DNA of 7,917 bases from Acidobacteriota bacterium (GTDB lineage Bacteria; Acidobacteriota; Terriglobia; Acidiferrales; UBA7541), in NCBI GenBank assembly GCA_003133505.1, contig PKXT01000199.1, forward strand, positions 395-8,311, read 5' to 3'. Position numbers and translations under genes: made by a program. Of this stretch, positions 1 through 5,152 are shown in pieces. Position 1 is the stretch's first letter. Each line of letters starts with the position of its first letter. Below the pieces are notes generated by a model, which ran no database searches, was not told where the DNA came from, and saw only the letters and a list, made by a program, of their open reading frames with translations.

Positions 1-1
1 A

Positions 2-463
2 GTGGATGCCCCGGTGGTGGATGCGCGCTCCGTCGGGATGGCGGTGCTCACCGATAAAATTGATATCGCTCATTCGCGGTTGGAATTTGCCACCGGCGCG
101 GTGGCCAATCTCACCGCCAGCCGGGTTTCCACCGAACGCGTCCGCAAGCTCCGATTTTTTCAGGAGCACGAATATATTTCGGCGGATTACACGCGCCAGG
201 ATGTGTTGCGCGTCAGGGTCCAGCGGGATGGCGCGTCCTTTGGATTCGAGAAAATCGCCACCGTCAATGAGGAGCCTCTGGGCGCCGAATTACGTTCCTT
301 TCTCAGGTGTGTGCACACCCGCCAAACACCGCGGGTGGATGGCCATGCCGGGCGGCGAGCGTTGGAACTGGCTGATCGGGTAATGGACGGCATCCACGAA
401 CATGGACGCCGCATCTCAGCTGCAGCGATGCCTCAAGCGAATACTTCACCCAACCATCAATGA
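2..463 (+). CDS. Gfo/Idh/MocA-family oxidoreductase, C-terminal part (5' end outside window)
   Basis: The last 153 residues of a protein whose start lies left of the window; the frame is open to the edge, so the GTG at position 2 is probably an internal valine. The stretch with GAVANLTASRVSTERVRKLR, followed by a Tyr-rich strand segment (EYISADYTRQD), fits the C-terminal alpha/beta dimerisation domain of NAD(P)-dependent Gfo/Idh/MocA dehydrogenases, which oxidise or reduce sugars and nucleotide sugars. The C-terminal helix (HAGRRALELADRVMDGI) is also typical. The Rossmann domain and catalytic lysine are not visible, so the substrate cannot be told. In some bacteria relatives such as GnnA act on UDP-GlcNAc next to lpx genes; that role is only a possibility here. 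The stop codon TGA overlaps the ATG of the next gene by 4 nt, so the two are probably co-translated. Confidence 0.8.
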   Translation: MDAPVVDARSVGMAVLTDKIDIAHSRLEFATGAVANLTASRVSTERVRKLRFFQEHEYISADYTRQDVLRVRVQRDGASFGFEKIATVNEEPLGAELRSFLRCVHTRQTPRVDGHAGRRALELADRVMDGIHEHGRRISAAAMPQANTSPNHQ

Positions 464-1815
464 TCCCCCGTTCTTTGGTTCCCTTCGAGGTCCGTCCCGA
501 GGACGAAGCCGTGGGCTTTGCGCCCGGAAAACGGCTCTATTCGCCCTTGGACCGCCGGATTACAGTGCCGGCGGGACTGCCCGCTCGCCCTGCCGACGGC
601 CGCCCGCTCGATGGACACACTTCTATTCCGTCCTTCGTACCGCTGGACGTGCTCGCTCCTCGGACGCTAGTCCAACGCGGAATGCCGATTAAGCCTTTTA
701 CCGTAATTGGCAAGATGCCGTCGTATTTTCCGCTTGAAGTTCTGGGCACTCCGATGGTCGTGCCGCGTGATGTGGATCCCGCGCCGCCCATGAACGTCTT
801 GATGGCGGAGCACAGCGAAATAGGTCCGCTGCCGCCCGAACTGTTGGAACTTCGCGAGCCTGACGTGCTTACAACCGGTGAAGTAACGTTCTTACCGGAA
901 CGCAATGAGCGGCAACGCGACAAATGGGAAGGGCCCGCGCGGATTATTTCAATTGGTTTTCACGTACTGCTGATCGTCTTCGTACTGCTATCTCCAAAGA
1001 TGTTTCATGGCAATCAACCGGTCGAAGAGGCCCCGCAACAACTCAATTATCTGTATTTACCACCCTCGGCGAAGGACATGCTGAAAAAAGAAGAGCGCCC
1101 GTCGCCGCCGAGCCCTCGCATTCACGTGGATCAGCGAGAACTACGACGGCTTGCGCCGCCGCACCCGCAGCCAGACTTGGTGCCCGGGCCAACACCACAG
1201 CCGGGACCAGCATCCGGTTCGCCGCCATCGCAACCGGCGCCATCACGGTCGTCTTCGCAGCCGGCGAATTCAACTATGAATGCGCCACCCCGTCAGCCTG
1301 CGCCCCCGCCGCGCACCAGCAGTGGGCTCACTCTGCCTAATCTTTCCCCCGGTGCCGCCATTCAACAATCGCTGCATCAGGCTTTACAAGGTGGCAGCGG
1401 AAACAGCTACAGCTCGCAAGACCAGCTTCCGCAAGGCCCTGGCGGGGGCGGGGGGCAGCCAACTTTGGGCGAAGGTCTGCAGCTTCTCACCCCCACAGAC
1501 GGCGTGGATTTTACCAACTATCTTCAGCGGTTGCTGGCCAGCGTAAAGCGCAATTGGTACGCCATCATTCCCGAATCGGCCCGGATGGGTGACAAGGGCA
1601 AGGTGATGATTCAGTTTCGTATCCAGACCAATGGTACTGTCCCCTATCCCGAACCCAACCTGGTGCGCAGCTCCGGAAAAGAGCCGCTGGATCGCGCGGC
1701 CATGGGCGCCATCAGTGCATCAAATCCATTCGAGCCTTTGCCTTCGGCTTACACGCGACCATACATCGAACTGCGTTTTACCTTTCTCTATAACTTGCCG
1801 ATGGGCTCTCAGTGA
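460..1815 (+). CDS. TonB/TolA-like envelope protein with long cytoplasmic N-terminal extension
   Basis: A 451-residue protein. Residues 1-158 are hydrophilic and contain repeated short segments (VPFEV at 7, VPLDV at 60, FPLEV at 90). A single hydrophobic span lies at about 161-178, after basic residues (RQRDKWEGPAR), so the N-terminus should be cytoplasmic. Residues 213-345 are a Pro/Gln/Ser/Gly-rich linker of the kind that crosses the periplasm. Residues 347-447 resemble the TonB/TolA C-terminal fold: a helix with YLQRLLASVKRNWYAIIPES, a strand with KGKVMIQFRIQTNGTV, a helix with PLDRAAMGAISASNPFEPLP, and a final strand. TonB proteins use the ExbBD proton-driven motor to energise outer-membrane transporters; TolA works similarly in the Tol-Pal system. 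No exbB or exbD is in the window, so the motor partner is unknown. The ATG overlaps the preceding stop (ATGA) and has no strong ribosome binding site, consistent with translational coupling. The long N-terminal part is unusual for TonB, where the span normally lies near residue 15-30. Confidence 0.85.
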   Translation: MIPRSLVPFEVRPEDEAVGFAPGKRLYSPLDRRITVPAGLPARPADGRPLDGHTSIPSFVPLDVLAPRTLVQRGMPIKPFTVIGKMPSYFPLEVLGTPMVVPRDVDPAPPMNVLMAEHSEIGPLPPELLELREPDVLTTGEVTFLPERNERQRDKWEGPARIISIGFHVLLIVFVLLSPKMFHGNQPVEEAPQQLNYLYLPPSAKDMLKKEERPSPPSPRIHVDQRELRRLAPPHPQPDLVPGPTPQPGPASGSPPSQPAPSRSSSQPANSTMNAPPRQPAPPPRTSSGLTLPNLSPGAAIQQSLHQALQGGSGNSYSSQDQLPQGPGGGGGQPTLGEGLQLLTPTDGVDFTNYLQRLLASVKRNWYAIIPESARMGDKGKVMIQFRIQTNGTVPYPEPNLVRSSGKEPLDRAAMGAISASNPFEPLPSAYTRPYIELRFTFLYNLPMGSQ

Positions 1816-1907
1816 CACTGCCGCGCACTCAAGTCCTTGGTAGTTTGCTCCTGGGAATCATCGGGCTGGCAATCCTGCTGCTTCGGTATTGGAAATTATC
1901 CAAATGA
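1812..1907 (+). CDS. Probable 31-residue single-pass membrane protein
   Basis: A short open frame starting at GTG, which overlaps the stop of the TonB-like gene by 4 nt (GTGA) and ends with TGA 7 nt before miaA. The peptide begins MTLPRTQ, continues with about 17 uninterrupted hydrophobic or small residues (roughly 8-24, rich in Leu/Ile/Gly), and ends in a basic aromatic tail containing RYWK. This is the layout of a bitopic membrane microprotein with the positive end probably in the cytoplasm. It fills the whole gap between tonB and miaA, and the stop/start overlap copies those at 460 and 2841, which favours a real gene over chance. I do not recognise a family and assign no function. It could be a helper subunit of the TonB-like protein or simply a translational coupler. 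It is short enough that chance cannot be excluded. Confidence 0.55.
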   Translation: MTLPRTQVLGSLLLGIIGLAILLLRYWKLSK

Positions 1908-1914
1908 AAGCGCG

Positions 1915-2844
1915 ATGAAGGAATGTCAGACGCTCGCCGTAATATTAGGGCCGACGGCTTCTGGAAAATCTTCCCTTGCAATTTGGCTCGCCCGGCAACT
2001 CGGCGGGGAAATTGTGGCCTGCGATTCCACACAAGTCTATCGCGAATTCACGGTGGGCACGGGCAAGACGCTTCCTGCGGAGCAGGAGGGCATTACCCAT
2101 CATCTGATGGACGTTGCGGAAGCGGACGAAGTCTTCACGGCGGGCGAATATCGCCGGCGAGCGCTGGAAGTGCTGGCGGAAATCAGGCATCGCGAAAACC
2201 TGCCGATATTCACTGCAGGCACGGGGTTATATCTGCGTGCGCTGTTGGAAGGGTTTTCTGATACGCCGCGGCGTTCGGAATCATTGCGCGAACGTTTGCG
2301 CCAGGACGCCGTCCAACATGGCTCCGTGTATCTGCACCGCATGTTGGAAAAACTCGATTGTGAAGCCGCGTCACGCATTGAGCCCGCGGACGCGCAGAAG
2401 CTGATTCGCGCCCTGGAGATTTGTCTGCTCTCGGGCAAGACGGCTACCGAGGTTCTCCAGTCCCCGCGGGAAAAATTGGCAGGAGTCCAAGTGGAAAAAA
2501 TTGGTCTCCTGCCACCGCGAAACGAACTTTATGCCCGCATTAACCGGCGCGTGCATCGGATGATCGAAAGCGGCTGGATCGAGGAAGTTCGCGGAATTCT
2601 TGCTAGCGGCATTTCGCCGTCATCGAAGCCCTTTACTTTCATCGGCTATTCGCAGTTGCTGGGGCATATTCACGGGGAAATGAAACTGGCCGACGCGATT
2701 GCCCGGATTCAACAGGCCACCAGACGCTACGCTAAAAGACAGCTAACCTGGTTTCGCAAGGAGCCCGATGTTTGCTGGTTGCCGGGGTTTGGAGACTTCC
2801 CCGAAATCAGGCAGCGGGCGTTGCACCTCTTGAGAGAAGAATGA
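1915..2844 (+). CDS. miaA: tRNA dimethylallyltransferase MiaA
   Basis: A 309-residue cytoplasmic enzyme, the usual length for MiaA. It transfers a dimethylallyl group from DMAPP to N6 of A37 in tRNAs reading UNN codons, the first step toward ms2i6A, which strengthens codon-anticodon pairing. Visible signatures are the P-loop GPTASGKS (12-19), DSTQVYR (37-43; Asp37 matches the catalytic Asp), GTGKT (48-52, where many homologues have GTAKP), HHLMD (62-66), FTAGEY (74-79), TAGTGLYLRAL (100-110), RALEICLLSGK, IGY (243-245) and the C-terminal signature TRRYAKRQLTWFRK (269-282). The ATG at 1915 is chosen because it puts the P-loop at the normal distance from the N-terminus; the frame is open further upstream to a TTG at 1837, but that would run through the small ORF. 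The ribosome binding site is weak. The stop overlaps the hflX start by 4 nt. Many bacteria have hfq between miaA and hflX; it is absent here. Confidence 0.97.
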   Translation: MKECQTLAVILGPTASGKSSLAIWLARQLGGEIVACDSTQVYREFTVGTGKTLPAEQEGITHHLMDVAEADEVFTAGEYRRRALEVLAEIRHRENLPIFTAGTGLYLRALLEGFSDTPRRSESLRERLRQDAVQHGSVYLHRMLEKLDCEAASRIEPADAQKLIRALEICLLSGKTATEVLQSPREKLAGVQVEKIGLLPPRNELYARINRRVHRMIESGWIEEVRGILASGISPSSKPFTFIGYSQLLGHIHGEMKLADAIARIQQATRRYAKRQLTWFRKEPDVCWLPGFGDFPEIRQRALHLLREE

Positions 2845-4223
2845 AATCCACTCAGTCACTCAGCAGCAGGGAAAAGGTATTTCTGGTTGGCGTCTCGTTA
2901 AAACGCGGCGCGGGCGTTCGCGGCGGGGCGGCAACGGCCTCGGCGCGCGAATCCCTTGCCGAACTGGAAACACTGGCGGAGAGCGCGGGCGCGGTGGTAA
3001 CGGGAAGCATGTTGCAAGTTCGCGGCACCCTGGACCCCGCCACTCTTATGGGTCGCGGCAAACTCGAAGAAGTAAAGGTCGAAGCGGAAATTCGCGATGC
3101 GCAGCTAATCATAGTGGATCGCAATTTGACGCCAGCGCAGTTGCGTAACATGGAAGACGCGACCGATTGCCGTGTAATCGACCGCACCCAGCTTATTTTG
3201 GATATCTTCGCCCGTCGTGCGCGCACCCGGGAAGGACATTTGCAGGTGGAACTTGCCCAGTTGAATTACCTGCTGCCGCGACTTTCCGGCCGCGGTGTGG
3301 AGCTATCACGACTTGGCGGCGGCATAGGAACGCGCGGTCCTGGCGAGCAAAAGTTGGAAACCGACCGGCGCCGAATTCGTGATCGCGTGGGAAAGCTGCG
3401 GGAGGCAATTGATACGGTTCGCCGCCAGCGAACGACGAGGCGCCAAGCGCGCCAAGCGGTGCCCATTGGCACGGTCGCGCTTGTGGGATATACCAATGCG
3501 GGCAAGTCCACACTATTCAACGCGCTCACCCACAGCGATGTGCTGGTTTCCGCAAAAATGTTCGCGACACTGGATCCCACCCTGCGCGCCGTGACCCTGC
3601 CTTCACGCCGTAAAGTCCTGCTCTCTGACACAGTGGGATTCTTGCGCGACCTTCCCTTGGGGCTGATAGCCGCCTTTCGGGCCACGCTGGAAGAAGTACA
3701 GGAATCCATGCTTTTGCTGCTGGTCACTGATGCTTCGCATCCGCAGCACGCCGAACAGGACGCCGAAGTGCGCAAGATTCTCGAGGAACTGGACGTCGCC
3801 GATCGGCCATGCATTCACGTGCTGAATAAAGCCGATCACCTTTCGGCTGCTGACCAGGAAATAATTCGCGCAACGTCAATCGCCAAACATGGGAGCATCC
3901 AGCTTGGGGGCGCCCAACCCGAATTTCCAAACAAGGAAACCATTAGGCACTCTGTATTGATCTCCGCGAAAACCGGGGAAGGATTGCCGGAGCTGCTCGC
4001 CATGATCGACAAGGAAGTGCCCATGGATCGTATGGTGCGGGCGCAGGTGCGCGTACCCATTATGGATTCACGTCGGCTCGCGATGGTACACGCCGCCGGT
4101 AAGGTGTTTACCTCGGAAATTGTGGACGAATATTTTGTAATTGACGCGGAAATGCCGGAGTCTTTGGCACTGCGGTTGTCGGAAACTTCTATAAAGAATC
4201 CAAAAGATCCAAGCCTGGATTAA
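2841..4223 (+). CDS. hflX: Ribosome-associated GTPase HflX
   Basis: A 460-residue protein of the OBG-HflX GTPase superfamily. HflX binds 50S and 70S ribosomes and in several bacteria splits stalled or stress-arrested ribosomes. The N-terminal HflX domain spans about 12-180 and carries RGTLDPATLMGRGKLEE (61-77), the IVDRNLTPAQLRNME region (91-105), DRTQLILDIFARRARTREG (114-132) and the glycine-rich GGGIGTRGPGEQKLETDRR motif (159-177). The G domain follows: G1 GYTNAGKST (216-224), G2 region TLDPT (243-247), G3 DTVG (263-266), G4 NKAD (329-332), G5 SAK (375-377). Two details differ from what I expect: the switch II stretch reads DLPLGLIAAF, where homologues usually have DLPHxLVxAF, and the G4-G5 segment is somewhat long. 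The start ATG overlaps the miaA stop and is preceded by a purine-rich stretch (GAGAGAAGA, 2832-2840), a fair ribosome binding site. No strong terminator directly follows. Confidence 0.95.
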   Translation: MKSTQSLSSREKVFLVGVSLKRGAGVRGGAATASARESLAELETLAESAGAVVTGSMLQVRGTLDPATLMGRGKLEEVKVEAEIRDAQLIIVDRNLTPAQLRNMEDATDCRVIDRTQLILDIFARRARTREGHLQVELAQLNYLLPRLSGRGVELSRLGGGIGTRGPGEQKLETDRRRIRDRVGKLREAIDTVRRQRTTRRQARQAVPIGTVALVGYTNAGKSTLFNALTHSDVLVSAKMFATLDPTLRAVTLPSRRKVLLSDTVGFLRDLPLGLIAAFRATLEEVQESMLLLLVTDASHPQHAEQDAEVRKILEELDVADRPCIHVLNKADHLSAADQEIIRATSIAKHGSIQLGGAQPEFPNKETIRHSVLISAKTGEGLPELLAMIDKEVPMDRMVRAQVRVPIMDSRRLAMVHAAGKVFTSEIVDEYFVIDAEMPESLALRLSETSIKNPKDPSLD

Positions 4224-4553
4224 CAGTTCCGGCGTTGGCTGTGGAAATGCTGTGAGAAATAGCGGCAGGGAGGACTATTCAGCCGTATTGGAAGACATTT
4301 CTTATTGAGCGGTATCTGGGTCGTGGCTAAGGTCCGGCATAACCATCATTAATACAATAGGTTGCGGGGAGGAACATGAAAAGGTGGGATTGACCGGCCA
4401 ATTTGCGGAGCTAACCCGGAAACCGGCCTATTTGCACAGGCTAAACTGTTTTTCATTTCATAATTAACGACTTAGAGCAACCCCTCTGAACAATAAACTG
4501 GATTGGAGAAAGGATATTCCAGTCCCCCCTTCCCGCCTGCTTCGTGGCCTCGC
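4224..4553. other. Intergenic region without a convincing gene
   Basis: About 330 nt between hflX and the rimP promoter. It looks more AT-rich than the flanking genes and every frame is broken by frequent stops. I see no tRNA, no strong intrinsic terminator for the hflX transcript and no gene remnant. It holds one pair of imperfect direct repeats (listed separately), a strong purine-rich site (GGGGAGGA, 4366-4373) leading only into a five-codon ORF (4376-4393), and a weak inverted repeat ACTGGA/TCCAGT (4497-4502/4518-4523). A weak stem GCCT/AGGC (4426-4429/4438-4441) followed by a short T run (4449-4453) is the nearest thing to a terminator, but it is too small to call. Confidence 0.6.
4393..4444. 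repeat. Two imperfect 22-23 nt direct repeats, 29 nt apart
   Basis: Copy 1 occupies 4393-4414 and copy 2 occupies 4422-4444. Both begin ACCGGCC, then have one variable base (A or T), then ATTTGC, two variable bases, AG, and end in CTAA; copy 2 has one extra G. About 19 of 22 aligned positions agree. The start-to-start distance is 29 nt, slightly under three helical turns. They lie about 130 nt upstream of the rimP -35 element. They could be tandem protein-binding sites or a small duplication; the sequence does not decide between these. Confidence 0.5.
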
Positions 4554-4589
4554 TTGCTTAGTAGACTATGGCCGCCTATAATAACAATA
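4554..4589 (+). promoter_or_regulatory. Sigma70-type promoter for rimP-nusA-infB
   Basis: A perfect -10 hexamer TATAAT lies at 4577-4582. Exactly 17 nt upstream is TTGCTT (4554-4559), which matches the first three bases of the -35 consensus TTGACA. Transcription would start near A4589, giving an untranslated leader of about 84 nt before rimP. The position, in the only sizeable non-coding gap and directly ahead of a conserved operon, supports the call. The -35 match is weak, so the strength is uncertain. Confidence 0.6.
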
Positions 4590-4611
4590 TTCGCGAAAGG
4601 GCGAACACATG

Positions 4612-4634
4612 AGTGGGCGGAAGCCCACTTTTTT
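4612..4634 (+). terminator. Intrinsic terminator/attenuator hairpin in the rimP leader
   Basis: A perfect inverted repeat AGTGGGC / GCCCACT (4612-4618 and 4623-4629) encloses a GGAA tetraloop (4619-4622), and six T follow directly (4629-4634). This is a textbook Rho-independent terminator. It begins about 23 nt after the inferred start site of the rimP promoter and ends 38 nt before the rimP start codon, so it would stop transcripts made from that promoter. It is therefore better read as an attenuator controlling rimP-nusA-infB than as the end of the hflX transcript, though it could do both. A further small hairpin AAGAC-GCGAA-GTCTT (4646-4660) stands between it and the rimP ribosome binding site. 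Regulation by NusA, which stimulates intrinsic termination, would be a natural feedback loop but is inferred. Confidence 0.75.
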
Positions 4635-4672
4635 GTTGGTGTCGAAAGACGCGAAGTCTTGGGTTCGGAGCC

Positions 4673-5146
4673 ATGAAGCTGGAGCAGATTCGCGAGGCCG
4701 CGGAGCGGGTAGCTCGATCCGCGGGAATGGAAGTTCTCGACATAGAGTGGAAAGTAGGGAAGCAACGGATGCTCCGGATTTATCTGGATCGTCCACCATC
4801 GGCCGAAGCGCCACAGGGTGGTTTGATCAGCCACCAGGACTGCGAGTTTGTAAGCCAGCAGATGGGCGTCATCATGGACGCGGAAGATTTAGTTTCCGGC
4901 CCACCCTACGTTCTGGAAGTGAGTTCGCCGGGATTGGATAGGAAGCTATTGAAGCCCGGTGACTACGAACGGTTTCAGGGTCGCCGGGCGCGGCTGTGGC
5001 TTATGCAGCCTGTGGAAGGGCAGAATTATTTCGATGGCCGCCTGGCCGGATGTTCGGGCAGCACGGTTCGGATTGAACTGAGGGAGCACATGGTAGAAGT
5101 GCCCTTTGCGAACATTCGCAAAGCAAACCTTGTAGTGGAGTTTTAA
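4673..5146 (+). CDS. rimP: Ribosome maturation factor RimP
   Basis: A 157-residue protein of typical RimP length. RimP assists assembly of the 30S subunit, promoting binding of S12 and other proteins to the 16S rRNA. The N-terminal alpha/beta domain (about 1-90) ends in the family hallmark YVLEVSSPGLDRKL (79-92); DCEFVSQQMGVIMD (56-69) matches the usual helix. The C-terminal SH3-like domain follows (about 93-157), with FQGRRARLWL and the closing strand VEVPFANIRKANLVVEF. The ATG at 4673 is chosen because MKLEQIREAAERVA is a normal RimP start and GGAG (4667-4670) lies just upstream, although the 2-nt spacing is unusually short; a GTG at 4613 in the same frame lies inside the terminator hairpin and would add an unlike extension. 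It is the first gene of the rimP-nusA-infB unit, with nusA 6 nt downstream. Confidence 0.95.
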   Translation: MKLEQIREAAERVARSAGMEVLDIEWKVGKQRMLRIYLDRPPSAEAPQGGLISHQDCEFVSQQMGVIMDAEDLVSGPPYVLEVSSPGLDRKLLKPGDYERFQGRRARLWLMQPVEGQNYFDGRLAGCSGSTVRIELREHMVEVPFANIRKANLVVEF

Positions 5147-5152
5147 GAGCGT

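Noticed and set aside
1837..1914. Upstream extension of miaA to TTG 1837
   Set aside because: It would add 26 residues without similarity to MiaA and overlap the small ORF; ATG 1915 gives a standard N-terminus before the P-loop.
4366..4393. Strong purine-rich site (GGGGAGGA) followed by a five-codon ORF (ATG at 4376)
   Set aside because: The peptide is only five residues, the spacing is short and no attenuator structure follows closely; probably chance.
4432..4464. Possible second promoter, TTGCAC with CATAAT
   Set aside because: The spacing is 21 nt, outside the normal 16-18 range, and the -35 match is weak.
4497..4523. Inverted repeat ACTGGA/TCCAGT upstream of the rimP promoter
   Set aside because: Only 6 bp with a 15-nt loop and no T run; not distinguishable from chance.
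4472..4834. 120-residue minus-strand frame covering the rimP promoter and start
   Set aside because: It runs antisense through the promoter, terminator and rimP N-terminus and shows no recognisable family.
4609..4941. Plus-strand frame starting at ATG 4609 inside the rimP leader, with a GAAAGGG stretch 7 nt upstream
   Set aside because: It overlaps rimP out of frame for most of its length and the product has no recognisable features. A leader-peptide role in melting the terminator is conceivable, but its length and overlap argue against it.
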